A stretch of 28,716 bases of DNA from Coriobacteriia bacterium (lineage in GTDB: Bacteria > Actinomycetota > Coriobacteriia > Coriobacteriales > UBA8131), in the NCBI GenBank assembly GCA_009781525.1, contig WQXZ01000002.1:1-28716 (forward strand). Direction: 5' to 3'. Made by a program: the position numbers and the translations under genes. Of the stretch, positions 21,297 to 28,545 are shown in pieces. The notes under the pieces were generated by a model. The model made no database searches. It saw nothing but the letters and a program-made list of their open reading frames with translations, and was not told the DNA's origin. Each line of letters opens with the position of its first letter. Position 1 is the stretch's first letter.

Positions 21297-23168
21297 ATGG
21301 CGACATCTGGGCAGTTCGTCACAAACGCACATACTGTCTATAACCGCTCTATGACGTTTTCCTGGTCGCTTGTCAGTCAATCGATTGCGAATAATACATC
21401 TACGATCAACTATCAGCTTGTCGGCAGCGGTGACTCGCCGGCATATTATGTGATGGCTGGCAACTTCAAGCTCTGGGCAAATGGGGGGATCAGATATGAT
21501 TCTGCAGACCGCATCCAGCTCAGAGGCGGTACAGTTATCACATCGGGCACTCTGACCATCCCACATAACGCAGACGGTAGCAAGTCGTTTTCTGCCAACG
21601 CCGAGGCGGGTCTCTATGACGTGGCTGTGAACACCTGGGGCAGTGGCACATGGGCGCTGCCGCAGATACCACGAGCTGCAACGCTTGAGACAGCATCAGG
21701 TTTCACGGATGAGGGTACGCCCAGCATCGGGTATAAGAACCCCGCAGGGAGCGCTGTGACCAGCCTGCAAGCGGCGATCTATGCCGGTAGCACGGCAGTC
21801 GCAGCATATCGCAATGTCTCGAAGACCGGAGGAAACTCACAGGGTGTCATCAGCTACAGTTTCTCTCTCACGCCTACAGAGCGGCTGTTGATTCAGTCTC
21901 TGACAGCCAATTCGAATAGCTTAACGGTCGAGTACCGACTGCGTACCAATATAGGCGGAGTCGACTACACCAATACCAAGACAGCAATTGTAACCATCGT
22001 GAATGCCAGTCCAACATTTGGAGGCTTCTCGTATGTGGATACGAATGCGACTGTTGTAGCAGTGACTGGGAGCGACCAGGTAATCGTGAAGAATCGGTCT
22101 TCAGTGAGAGCTACCGTGGCTGCCGCAGACCGGATGACCACACTGAAAAGTGCGACACCCGTCAGGTACGCAGCAACACTGGACAGTAGAACCGCAAACG
22201 TCAATTACTCTGCCTCAGCTGACGTGCAGATGAACCTGGGGACTATCCTCAATGCCGGTCAGAAGCGATTCAGCGTAAGAGCGTTTGACAGTAGGGGGAA
22301 CTCAGCAGAGCATTTCACTGATGTCATGGTGCTCGATTATGCCCCACCTACCATCAATGCAACCGCTGAGCGATTGAACAACTTCGAGGCACAGACAACG
22401 ATAAAGGTAAATGGTGAGTACAACCCTCTGGTGGTTTCCGGTACATCGAAGAACAATCTCGTAACTGCACGCTATCGCTATCGGGAGTTCAACGGCTCAT
22501 ATGGAGGATGGGCATCACTGTCTGTGACACTTGACCAGAATGAAAGCACCTATATCTGTAGCAATGCTGTAGTCAATCTGGATATATCAAAGTCTTTCGA
22601 GATCGAGATCGAGGTCGCTGACCGCCTGAGTGTGTCGGTGCTTGATGGCTTGATTGTCGACACTGGAGTACCGGTGCTCTACATCGCCAGCAACCAGAAG
22701 GCAATCGGTATCAACTGCGTACCGCCACTGAACGCTCCTGCTGGTAGCATCTGGTCGAATGGAGCGAATATCGCCAACCCACTACCAGCTTGTCCATTCC
22801 CCGTTGGCAGCATCTATACGTCAATTAACTCGGCTAATCCTAATACCTTATGGCCTGGCACAACATGGACTGCTCATGCACCCGGACGTGTTCTGGTCGG
22901 AGTTGGAACCAACGGTACTACAAACTATCCGACGGTTAGTGCGACAGGCGGGGCAGATGCGGTAACACTATCAGCAGCGCAGATACCGTCACATAGCCAC
23001 GGGGTACTTGGTGGCTGGGGCGCCGGTGGTTTAGGTAATAGCTATTTCCGTGTCGACACAAATAATCCGACTAACGCATGGAGCAATACAGGCAATACTG
23101 GCGGGGGTGGATCTCACGAAAACAGGATGCCTTATACAACGGTATATATGTGGCGCAGAACAGCTTAG
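21297..23168 (+). CDS. DUF859-like tail protein with collar-type C-terminus (putative receptor-binding protein)
   Basis: This 623-residue protein starts at ATG 21297, five bases after AGGAGG. The N-terminal 130 residues (FSWSLVSQSIANNTSTINYQ; AGNFKLWANGGIRYDS; GTLTIPHNADGSKSFSANAE) are like the DUF859 tail proteins of Gram-positive phages. Repeated beta modules follow. After about 498, FPVGSIYTSINSANPNTLWP, GRVLVGVGTN, LSAAQIPSHSHG and MPYTTVYMWRRTA form a collar-type tail-fibre end. Such ends bind or fold at the fibre tip. Host receptor recognition is the likely role. Confidence 0.8.
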   Translation: MATSGQFVTNAHTVYNRSMTFSWSLVSQSIANNTSTINYQLVGSGDSPAYYVMAGNFKLWANGGIRYDSADRIQLRGGTVITSGTLTIPHNADGSKSFSANAEAGLYDVAVNTWGSGTWALPQIPRAATLETASGFTDEGTPSIGYKNPAGSAVTSLQAAIYAGSTAVAAYRNVSKTGGNSQGVISYSFSLTPTERLLIQSLTANSNSLTVEYRLRTNIGGVDYTNTKTAIVTIVNASPTFGGFSYVDTNATVVAVTGSDQVIVKNRSSVRATVAAADRMTTLKSATPVRYAATLDSRTANVNYSASADVQMNLGTILNAGQKRFSVRAFDSRGNSAEHFTDVMVLDYAPPTINATAERLNNFEAQTTIKVNGEYNPLVVSGTSKNNLVTARYRYREFNGSYGGWASLSVTLDQNESTYICSNAVVNLDISKSFEIEIEVADRLSVSVLDGLIVDTGVPVLYIASNQKAIGINCVPPLNAPAGSIWSNGANIANPLPACPFPVGSIYTSINSANPNTLWPGTTWTAHAPGRVLVGVGTNGTTNYPTVSATGGADAVTLSAAQIPSHSHGVLGGWGAGGLGNSYFRVDTNNPTNAWSNTGNTGGGGSHENRMPYTTVYMWRRTA

Positions 23169-23179
23169 GGGGTACACAA

Positions 23180-23743
23180 ATGAGAATTAAGGCACCAAAT
23201 GCAGCACCAGGCACACAGGCAGCACGAACGCTTGAATCTGATCATGGTAAATGCCTAAAGATGATGGACGCCGAGTTTTATACCTTTGGCTTTGTCATTG
23301 GAGAGTACGTCACGCTTGATGAAGCTGCCAGCAAGATAGAGGAGGTGTCCATTGACGAGCTACCTTTGTATGACGGCGACCTTCTCGCGCAAGAAGAGCT
23401 GATGGAGAAAATCAAAGACGCTATCGAGAATCCACCAGCCGAGGGTGAGCAGTGGCAGGTCGGCATGTCGCTATTTCGGGACGCAATCATCACTTTTGAC
23501 GGCAAGCGGTACAAGGTGTTGCACAACCACGTCACACAAGCGGACTGGTTGCCTCCAGCACTGGCATCGCTCTACTTGCTGCTGCCTGATGCAGGTGTGA
23601 TACCTGACTGGGAGCAGCCACAATCGCACAATCCGTACATGAAAGGCGATAAGGTCAATTACAAGGGAGAGGTGTACGAATCGCTTATCGACAACAACGT
23701 TTGGTCACCGGAAGCATATCTGGCTGGCTGGAGGAAACTATAG
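23180..23743 (+). CDS. Tail-associated protein with CBM5/12-like chitin-binding module
   Basis: This 187-residue protein starts at ATG 23180 (AGGGGG upstream); a longer frame from 23078 lies inside the previous gene. The first 150 residues are of unknown fold, with IDELPLYDGDLLAQEELMEK and FRDAIITFDGKRYKVLHNHV. The last 38 (NPYMKGDKVNYKGEVYESLI ... AYLAGWRKL) match CBM5/12, carrying the conserved Y..G..V.Y.G..YES and W pattern. Such modules bind chitin or other N-acetylglucosamine polymers, so it may anchor the tail to the cell wall. Confidence 0.75.
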   Translation: MRIKAPNAAPGTQAARTLESDHGKCLKMMDAEFYTFGFVIGEYVTLDEAASKIEEVSIDELPLYDGDLLAQEELMEKIKDAIENPPAEGEQWQVGMSLFRDAIITFDGKRYKVLHNHVTQADWLPPALASLYLLLPDAGVIPDWEQPQSHNPYMKGDKVNYKGEVYESLIDNNVWSPEAYLAGWRKL

Positions 23744-23755
23744 AAAGGGGCTCAT

Positions 23756-24169
23756 ATGTTTAACGGCATATATGGCATGGAGCACATAATAAACCGCTTC
23801 ATCAGGGTGTTCTACGTTCTGATGATTATTGCTCATGCGCAGCTGGTTGTTCGCATTCTAGGCTGCAATATACTTGACCTCGCGGTCAGTATATTTGCCA
23901 TTATAAACTTCTTGCTCTATACGCTTCTGCTCAGATACAACCTGACCGGTAAGTACGTACAGGCTGAGAGACTGCTTGTTGTTCTGGCTGTGTCGACAGT
24001 CTTCATGTATGTAGCCAAAGTAACCCGCGAACTCATCATCTATGACGACGCGCTGTTCGTGTTCATGAACACCACAGTCATGCACCTGTTGATCGAGTGG
24101 ATCGTGCTACTGCGAATCGCAACCATCGTCCGGCTGCAAAAAATCGCAGAGAGGGGAAAACATGAATGA
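23756..24169 (+). CDS. Polytopic membrane protein of the lysis region
   Basis: This 137-residue protein starts at ATG 23756 after AGAAAGGGG. It has about four membrane segments (FIRVFYVLMIIAHAQLVVRI; LDLAVSIFAIINFLLYTLLL; RLLVVLAVSTVFMYVAKV; LLIEWIVLLRIATIV) and a short basic tail (RLQKIAERGKHE). It overlaps the next gene by eight bases. No family is recognised. Position at the start of the lysis cassette suggests a second holin, antiholin or superinfection protein, but it could serve in host envelope modification. Confidence 0.6.
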   Translation: MFNGIYGMEHIINRFIRVFYVLMIIAHAQLVVRILGCNILDLAVSIFAIINFLLYTLLLRYNLTGKYVQAERLLVVLAVSTVFMYVAKVTRELIIYDDALFVFMNTTVMHLLIEWIVLLRIATIVRLQKIAERGKHE

Positions 24170-24479
24170 GATGTTGCCGCATCTGGTGTCACTGCTTGCC
24201 GGTGGCGGGTTTGTTGCTGTGGTGAACGCTCTTGCGAACCGGAGCAAGACTAGAGCAGAAACCGAGAATATGAGCATCAAAAGTCTGCTTGAGGTAGACG
24301 AGCGGATGAGTAACAGGATGACAAGCCTGGAAACCAGGCTTGCAGCCTATGAAGAGAAGAACGCTGAGTTGCGCGGAGAGATCCTCGAGCTGAAAGCTGA
24401 GAACCATCGTCTACAGCTTGAGCTTGAGCGCATGGAGGTCAGCATCAACGGTAGTTACAAAAAGAAGGAGACGAAATGA
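24162..24479 (+). CDS. Membrane-anchored coiled-coil protein of the lysis cassette
   Basis: This 105-residue protein starts at ATG 24162 with GAGAGGGG upstream. An N-terminal hydrophobic segment, MLPHLVSLLAGGGFVAVVNA, is followed by a basic stretch (NRSKTRAETE) and a long coiled coil, residues 40-95 (LETRLAAYEEKNAELRGEIL; ENHRLQLELERME). Similar small membrane-anchored coiled-coil proteins often stand before holins in siphophages and may act as spanin-like or antiholin factors. Function is unknown. It overlaps the holin gene by four bases. Confidence 0.65.
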   Translation: MNEMLPHLVSLLAGGGFVAVVNALANRSKTRAETENMSIKSLLEVDERMSNRMTSLETRLAAYEEKNAELRGEILELKAENHRLQLELERMEVSINGSYKKKETK

Positions 24480-24730
24480 AAGCCCGACCGACCTTATCCA
24501 ACACACTTTATAACATCCTCAAATGGCTGGCGATTCTAGCGATCCCTGCCTGTGGAACCGCATACCTTGCGCTATCGAAGGTGTGGGGTCTGCCACATGG
24601 CATAGAGATCGCTGAGACCTGCATCATTGCCCAGACACTCTTGGGAGCGCTGTTGGGTATCTCTACAGCCAACTATAACGCCAATAAGTTCGATGAGAGC
24701 GAAAGCAAAAGCACTGAGGGAACCGATTGA
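24476..24730 (+). CDS. Holin (r1t-type)
   Basis: This 84-residue protein starts at ATG 24476, with AAGGAG upstream and ATGA overlap with the previous gene. The sequence LYNILKWLAILAIPACGTAY followed by LALSKVWGLPHGIEIAETCI and IAQTLLGALLGISTANYNAN is the pattern of the lactococcal phage r1t holin family: two membrane spans and a WGLP turn between them, then a charged C-terminus. It forms lesions in the membrane that release the endolysin encoded next. Confidence 0.9.
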   Translation: MKARPTLSNTLYNILKWLAILAIPACGTAYLALSKVWGLPHGIEIAETCIIAQTLLGALLGISTANYNANKFDESESKSTEGTD

Positions 24731-24742
24731 AAGAGGAGACCC

Positions 24743-24859
24743 ATGAGCAAGATCATTGAAAACCCGATTGACCCAGATCTGATGGGCTTCGGCGAATGCG
24801 TGGAGGGGGTAGATGATGCTTCAAGTACAGCAGCGACTGACGAAGACCAACTTCAGTAG
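24743..24859 (+). CDS. Small acidic protein overlapping the endolysin start
   Basis: This 38-codon frame starts at ATG 24743 with AGAGGAG a few bases upstream. Its product, MSKIIENPIDPDLMGFGECV and on to DDASSTAATDEDQLQ, is acidic and has no membrane span. It ends 47 bases inside the amidase gene, in another frame. The ribosome binding site is as good as those of neighbouring genes, so it may be a real mini-protein or a leader that tunes amidase translation. Confidence 0.45.
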   Translation: MSKIIENPIDPDLMGFGECVEGVDDASSTAATDEDQLQ

Positions 24860-25940
24860 CGGTAGCAACAGGCAGATCAGATTCATCGTAATCCATTACG
24901 TCGGGGCAGTATCTTCGGCTTTGAACAATGCGATCTATTTTGAGAATACCTACCGAGGTGCATCTGCCCATTACTTCGTCGATGACGGCTCCATCTGGCA
25001 GGTGGTACTTGACGGGGACATCAGCTGGCACGCTGGTGCGACTTACTATTATTCTGATGCTCGTAACACAAACAGCATCGGCATCGAGATGTGCTGCTTC
25101 TCAGACAGTGGCAAGCTGGATGTATCAGCGAAGACCGAGGCTAACACAATCGAGCTGGTAAAGCATCTGATGGCGAAGTACAACATCCCTGAAGCCAATG
25201 TCATCAGGCACTACGATGCGACGCGCAAGATGTGTCCAGCACCCCACGTGAACGATTCCAAAAGATGGAGCGCATTCAAGGCGGCTTTGAAAGGCGGCAC
25301 AGTGGTCGCTCCACCACCACCTGCAAGCGACACATATCCGACACTCTTGATTGGTAGTGCTGGGGTACACGTGAAGGCTCTACAGTGCCTCCTGAACCAC
25401 CAGAATGGCAATTCTGCACTACTTATCGACGGTGACTTCGGCTTGGTCACTGACAAAGCTGTGAGAGCTTTCCAGAGAGGCAGAGGCTTGGTTGTAGATG
25501 GAGTTGCAGGAGCGATAACGCTCTCAGCCTTACTCACTACAGTCAAACAAGGCTCTAACAGCTTTGCAGTCAGAGCTGCACAACACTTGATAAGCAAGTT
25601 CGAACCGATTGTCGTCGACGGTTTCTTCGGAGCTACCACTGACTCTTTGGTCAAGACCTATCAGCGCATGATGGGGCTTGAGGCAGACGGGGTGATCGGG
25701 CAGATCACATGGCAGTCCCTGTTCACGAAGTCCGCTTATCCAGCTGCTCCTCCGATAGCTCCACCTACGAAACCAGATGCCAAGAAACTCTATCGCCTGC
25801 TACCGAAGACAGCACCAGTGAAAGACGCATGGTCAGCCGATGTGATCGGTTCATATGAGGTATTAGACAACGCCAGGACAGCCAGGGATCTGAAGAACCC
25901 GTTTGCTATCTATGATGAAGTCGGGAAAGAGACCAAGTAG
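24813..25940 (+). CDS. Endolysin: N-acetylmuramoyl-L-alanine amidase with two peptidoglycan-binding repeats
   Basis: This 375-residue protein starts at ATG 24813 after GGAGGGGG (ATG 24816 also possible). Residues 20-150 are an Amidase_2 domain: FIVIHYVGA (His28), SAHYFVDDGSIWQVV, SWHAGATYYY and RHYDATRKMCPAP, where His28, His133 and Cys141 are the expected zinc ligands. A Pro-rich linker leads to two PG_binding_1 repeats (about 175-240 and 245-303; DGDFGLVTDKAVRAFQ and DGFFGATTDSLVKTYQRMMG). The C-terminal 55 residues (KLYRLLPK ... GSYEVLDNARTARD) may be a further wall-binding module. There is no signal peptide, so it depends on the holin. Confidence 0.94.
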   Translation: MMLQVQQRLTKTNFSSGSNRQIRFIVIHYVGAVSSALNNAIYFENTYRGASAHYFVDDGSIWQVVLDGDISWHAGATYYYSDARNTNSIGIEMCCFSDSGKLDVSAKTEANTIELVKHLMAKYNIPEANVIRHYDATRKMCPAPHVNDSKRWSAFKAALKGGTVVAPPPPASDTYPTLLIGSAGVHVKALQCLLNHQNGNSALLIDGDFGLVTDKAVRAFQRGRGLVVDGVAGAITLSALLTTVKQGSNSFAVRAAQHLISKFEPIVVDGFFGATTDSLVKTYQRMMGLEADGVIGQITWQSLFTKSAYPAAPPIAPPTKPDAKKLYRLLPKTAPVKDAWSADVIGSYEVLDNARTARDLKNPFAIYDEVGKETK

Positions 25941-26143
25941 GCAGCAGATCGCTTTGTATTACTGTATGCAAAAGACTGAATGCTTTATACGTCGACATCA
26001 CGGTGTTTTCGTGTGCCATTTTGTGCCATCGTCGCAAATAATGTGCCCAAATGTGCCATTACTACCGATAATATAGACAATATAGAAAGGTTAAAAAGGC
26101 ATTTTGACCTGCGAAAACACAATCTACCAGCAAAAACACCTGG
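25941..26143. other. Gene-free right end of the prophage
   Basis: No gene is supported between the endolysin stop and tRNA-Ser; an 80-codon frame from 25980 runs into the tRNA and is rejected. The stretch is AT-richer than its surroundings. It contains the four TGTGCC boxes listed separately and ends at the tRNA 3' end, as expected for the phage arm of an attachment site. Confidence 0.6.
26012..26059 (+). repeat. Four phased TGTGCC(A/C) boxes, likely integrase arm-type sites
   Basis: TGTGCCAT occurs at 26012, 26022 and 26052, and TGTGCCCA at 26042. Starts are 10, 20 and 10 bases apart, so all boxes face the same side of the helix. The array lies 80-130 bases from the tRNA 3' end. Tyrosine integrases use short direct repeats at that kind of distance as arm-binding sites. 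Confidence 0.65.
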
Positions 26144-26195
26144 CGGAGAAGGAGGGATTCGAACCCTCGAGACGCTATCAACGCCTACACGATTT
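26141..26195. other. Predicted attachment core (attR) in the tRNA-Ser 3' half
   Basis: Phage structural and lysis genes end at 25940 and host genes begin after the tRNA, and the tRNA 3' end faces the phage. Integration by a tyrosine recombinase usually duplicates the tRNA 3' part, from the anticodon or T arm to the CCA end. The other copy (attL) would be left of the window, so the exact core cannot be defined here. Confidence 0.5.
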
Positions 26196-26233
26196 CCAAT
26201 CGTGCGCCCTCGGCCAAGCTAGGCGACTTCTCC
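26141..26233 (-). tRNA. tRNA-Ser (anticodon GGA)
   Basis: On the minus strand the sequence folds as a class II tRNA. The acceptor stem is GGAGAAG (26233-26227) with CTTCTCC (26151-26145), followed by discriminator G and an encoded CCA (26143-26141). The D arm contains AGCTTGGCCGAG, the anticodon stem CACGA/TCGTG encloses TTGGAAA with anticodon GGA (26197-26195), a long variable arm follows, and the T arm is GAGGG-TTCGAAT-CCCTC. The long variable arm and GGA anticodon identify a serine tRNA reading UCC and UCU. A promoter-like TACACT lies just upstream. Its 3' end abuts the prophage. Confidence 0.97.
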
Positions 26234-26276
26234 GCGAATTGGCAGTGTACCACAACGGATGTTTAGCTGCGAAGCT

Positions 26277-26345
26277 GCGGTGAAAACCGCTTGGTGAGAG
26301 CAGCAGGTGCGGGCGGTGTGAGGTTCGCAAGGCTTACGCCACCCG
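26277..26345. other. Intergenic region with two hairpins, possible structured RNA
   Basis: Between tRNA-Ser and the next gene (26234-26458) no gene is seen. GCGGT-GAAA-ACCGC (26277-26290) is a perfect five-base stem with a GNRA-type loop. CGGGCGGTGTGAG (26310-26322) pairs with CTTACGCCACCCG (26333-26345) with one mismatch and two wobbles. No T run follows on either strand. I looked for the SRP RNA signature and did not find it. Confidence 0.35.
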
Positions 26346-26458
26346 AGGTGAGACAAGATTCCTGTTATTGCTTCGACAGAAATAAAAGTCGTGATTTCGC
26401 GCTACGAGGTCTTATCCACATAGTGCTCTTACTGATGCTGCAAAGAACAACGTAATCG

Positions 26459-26872
26459 TCAGAGGTCGAAGCTTTCCTCTTCGCCGGTGATGTCACAGAT
26501 ACGGGCGTAACCGGTGCTTATGTAGAAGAAGACCAAGCGGCCGTCGTTGGCGGAGTCGTGAGCCTCACCCAGTCCGAGCATGTGCTCGAAGCCTGCCTGC
26601 CGCAACTCAGCGGATGGCTCGTCGAAGACCGCTTGGCCTGAGACCACGATCCAGGGATTGCCAGGATTCCAGGCCGACAGCTCGAATTTCGGGTTGGCGG
26701 ACAGCTCAAAGTAGACGTCCTTGTCGTTGGATGTGCTGAACCAGATGCGACCGTCCTCAAAGGCTGCGAAGCTGAAGGGGCGCACATGCGGCTGGTCGTC
26801 AGCGCATGTAGCCAGGTACCAGGCGGGCACCTGTGTCAGGTATTGAACGATTCGCTCATGTGGTGTTGTCAT
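26459..26872 (-). CDS. Pyridoxamine 5'-phosphate oxidase-family protein
   Basis: This is a 137-residue protein on the minus strand, starting at the ATG at 26872 with AGGAGG upstream. The split-barrel flavoprotein pattern is clear: YLTQVPAWYLATCADDQPHV followed by RPFSFAAFEDGRIWFSTSND, then KDVYFELSANPKFELSAWNP, WIVVSGQAVFDE and a Cys-Asp ending. Members bind FMN or F420 or haem and reduce or oxidise small substrates; this one is too general to name. It belongs to the host and lies downstream of ribU on the same strand, which is suggestive for a flavin-binding protein, although a long GC-rich repeat separates them. Confidence 0.85.
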   Translation of the reverse strand: MTTPHERIVQYLTQVPAWYLATCADDQPHVRPFSFAAFEDGRIWFSTSNDKDVYFELSANPKFELSAWNPGNPWIVVSGQAVFDEPSAELRQAGFEHMLGLGEAHDSANDGRLVFFYISTGYARICDITGEEESFDL

Positions 26873-26931
26873 GTTGCCTCCTGATTAATGTCAGTGAAGT
26901 GTTACCTGTGAGCGCTGTAGCGCCATCCGGC

Positions 26932-27030
26932 TTGCCACCGCCACGCCGCCCGCGCCCGCGCCCGCGCCCGCGCCGCCGCGCCCACGCCCGCCCGCGCCCG
27001 TGGCAGCAGAGCCCGCGCCGCGCGCGCAAC
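26932..27030. repeat. GC-rich simple repeat, (CGCCCG)n-like
   Basis: About 100 bases are almost pure C and G, built from imperfect CCCGCG units on the plus strand, with a few interruptions (CCACGCC, GTGGCAGCAGAG). The repeat begins 60 bases upstream of the oxidase-like gene and ends three bases after the ribU stop. The frames running through it encode only Arg/Gly or Pro/Arg runs and are not genes. It is far from the average composition of its surroundings. Confidence 0.9.
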
Positions 27031-27033
27031 CGC

Positions 27034-27594
27034 CTAGCCCTCAAGCAGGCTTTTCAGGCTCTTGTATAACACCATGCTAAGTACGCCGTTCAGCCCCGCC
27101 TTCAGCAGGTTAAACGGAAGCATCAAAGGAACCACAAAGGTCACCGTTACATCAAACGGAATCTTGAAAAAGTACGGCCAGACAACCAGATTCGCAGGAA
27201 TAATCAGCGCAACCGACACCAGGCAGCCAACCACCAAGCCAATAACCAGCTGTGTGGTGGTTCTATTCTTGTTGTAGATAGTTGCGCAGGGCAAAACAAA
27301 GCCTATGACCGCGACGATATTCATGATCGCTCCGACAATGTCGCTGCCAAGAATGCCGCGTACCACCGCGCTCAAGACACCGATGGTCAGTCCCGCCGCT
27401 GGGCCAAAAGCCAGTCCGCCGACGATCGCTGGAATGTTTGCCGGATCATAGGTGATGCCAAACGCCGCCGCCGGCGGAAAAATAGGAATCGCCACAAATG
27501 CCAGTATAGCTCCCAGCGCGATAAACAACGCCATCGTCGCCAACTGTCGTGCGGTCCACTTCGGCTGCGCCTCGGTTTTCTTCTCAGTCTGCAT
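27034..27594 (-). CDS. ribU: Riboflavin ECF transporter S component (RibU)
   Basis: This 186-residue protein, on the minus strand from the ATG at 27594 with GAGGAG upstream, has about six membrane spans. The start QLATMALFIALGAILAFVAI, the loop FGITYDPANIPAIVGGLAFG and PAAGLTIGVLSAVVRGIL match RibU-type S components, which bind riboflavin and work with the shared EcfT/EcfA energising module. The FMN riboswitch in its leader supports riboflavin as substrate. The protein sits in the cytoplasmic membrane. The energising genes are not in the window. Flavin level probably shuts the gene off through the terminator in the leader. Confidence 0.92.
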   Translation of the reverse strand: MQTEKKTEAQPKWTARQLATMALFIALGAILAFVAIPIFPPAAAFGITYDPANIPAIVGGLAFGPAAGLTIGVLSAVVRGILGSDIVGAIMNIVAVIGFVLPCATIYNKNRTTTQLVIGLVVGCLVSVALIIPANLVVWPYFFKIPFDVTVTFVVPLMLPFNLLKAGLNGVLSMVLYKSLKSLLEG

Positions 27595-27607
27595 TACATC
27601 TCCTCAT

Positions 27608-27630
27608 AAAAAAGGCCTACGGGCGTAGGC
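27608..27630 (-). terminator. Riboswitch-associated terminator before ribU
   Basis: On the minus strand GCCTACG and CGTAGGC pair around CC (27630-27615) and are followed by a T run. It lies between the FMN aptamer and the ribU ribosome binding site, so FMN binding can favour its formation and stop transcription. Confidence 0.85.
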
Positions 27631-27650
27631 GAGTAGCGTCAATTAAGACC

Positions 27651-27780
27651 CTGTTCTCTCCTCCGGACTATTACCGTCGGTTTCGGATTTCAACCGAATC
27701 TGCCAAAATGGCTCGCGGACTCGTGGCTAGCGCTTTTGCCGCCCTTCACCGCCGGTGAGGGATTACACCTCGCCCTGAAC
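27651..27780 (-). promoter_or_regulatory. FMN riboswitch (RFN element)
   Basis: The minus strand carries the RFN element's conserved blocks in order: TTCAGGGCGAGGTG near 27780, CCTCACCGGCGGT, AGTCCGCGAGCC, GCAGATTCGGTT, GAAACCGACGGTAATAGTC and CGGAGGAGAGA near 27655. These form the six-helix aptamer that binds flavin mononucleotide. It controls the riboflavin uptake gene ribU directly downstream, through the terminator at 27608-27630. Confidence 0.93.
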
Positions 27781-27876
27781 AGTTAATGACTCAAGAGTAT
27801 AACAAAGAAGTAGAATGATGTAGACAAAAAATGTGGATAAAACCACGTTGTTGTAACTTGAAGGAGGTTACGAACC

Positions 27877-28371
27877 ATGGTTGATTCTATAGAAAACGCA
27901 AATACACTTGATTCGGCTGTACCTCTGGTAGGCATAGTTATCGGCTCACAGTCTGACTTGGAAGTCATGCAGGAAACCTGTGACCAGCTTGATGAGTTCG
28001 AGGTTCCATATGAGTTGGTGATTGCCAGTGCGCATCGCAGTCCTGACAAAGTGCATGCCTTTGCAGGTGGTGCATATCAGCGCGGGATAAAAGTGATTAT
28101 TGCAGCCGCTGGAAAAGCCGCTCATCTGGCAGGAGTCTGCGCCGCTTTCACTCCGCTGCCGGTGATAGCTGTGCCCATGAAAACCAGCGACTTAGGCGGG
28201 TTAGACTCTCTGCTCTCCATGGTACAGATGCCCAGAGGTGTGCCGGTTGCCTGTGTAGCAATCAACGGAGCAAGAAACGCTGCAATTTTGGCAACCCAGA
28301 TTCTGGGCAGCGCTGATGATGTCTACCTGCAAAAGATTATTGACTATAAGCAGAAGATGGCTGAATCCTAG
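27877..28371 (+). CDS. purE: N5-carboxyaminoimidazole ribonucleotide mutase
   Basis: This 164-residue protein starts at ATG 27877, nine bases after AAGGAGG. Class I PurE motifs are complete: GSQSDLEVM (23-31), ASAHRSPDKVHAF (50-62, with His53 in the active site), IIAAAGKAAHLAGVCAAFTP, and VPMKTSDLGGLDSLLSMVQM followed by PRGVPVACVAINGARNAA. The enzyme moves the carboxyl group of N5-CAIR to carbon 4 of the ring in purine synthesis. It is cytoplasmic and octameric in known cases. It is divergent from ribU and ends in a terminator. The first 15 residues are a short variable extension. Confidence 0.97.
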   Translation: MVDSIENANTLDSAVPLVGIVIGSQSDLEVMQETCDQLDEFEVPYELVIASAHRSPDKVHAFAGGAYQRGIKVIIAAAGKAAHLAGVCAAFTPLPVIAVPMKTSDLGGLDSLLSMVQMPRGVPVACVAINGARNAAILATQILGSADDVYLQKIIDYKQKMAES

Positions 28372-28435
28372 GATCGCTCCGCGTCTCGCATTTAAACCCG
28401 AGCCCCAACACCCTATATACCCTTAAACCAAGAGT

Positions 28436-28466
28436 GCGCCCCGATCTATTGACCGGGGCGCTATTT
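28436..28466 (+). terminator. Terminator behind purE
   Basis: GCGCCCCG (28436-28443) pairs perfectly with CGGGGCGC (28454-28461) around a ten-base loop and is followed by TATTT. The U tract is short but the stem is strong, and it is placed 65 bases after purE, so purE is probably transcribed alone. Confidence 0.7.
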
Positions 28467-28545
28467 GGAGTGTGTCAGCCCATGAGCAGTTAGAGTGGTG
28501 TTCAGACTCCGGGGAGGGAGGAGAGTCTGTAATAGGAGGAGGGTC

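Noticed and set aside
1..26143. Integrase gene
   Set aside because: Looked for a tyrosine or serine recombinase in all frames and found none; it is probably left of the window, behind the repressor.
25980..26222. 80-codon plus-strand frame over the attachment region
   Set aside because: It runs through the arm-site boxes and most of tRNA-Ser and lacks a ribosome binding site.
26234..26458. SRP (4.5S) RNA gene next to tRNA-Ser
   Set aside because: The conserved GGAA tetraloop and CAGG...AGCAGC internal-loop signature is absent on both strands.
26856..27044. Frames through the GC-rich repeat (62 and 78 codons)
   Set aside because: They encode only Arg/Gly or Pro/Arg runs produced by the simple repeat and overlap real gene ends.
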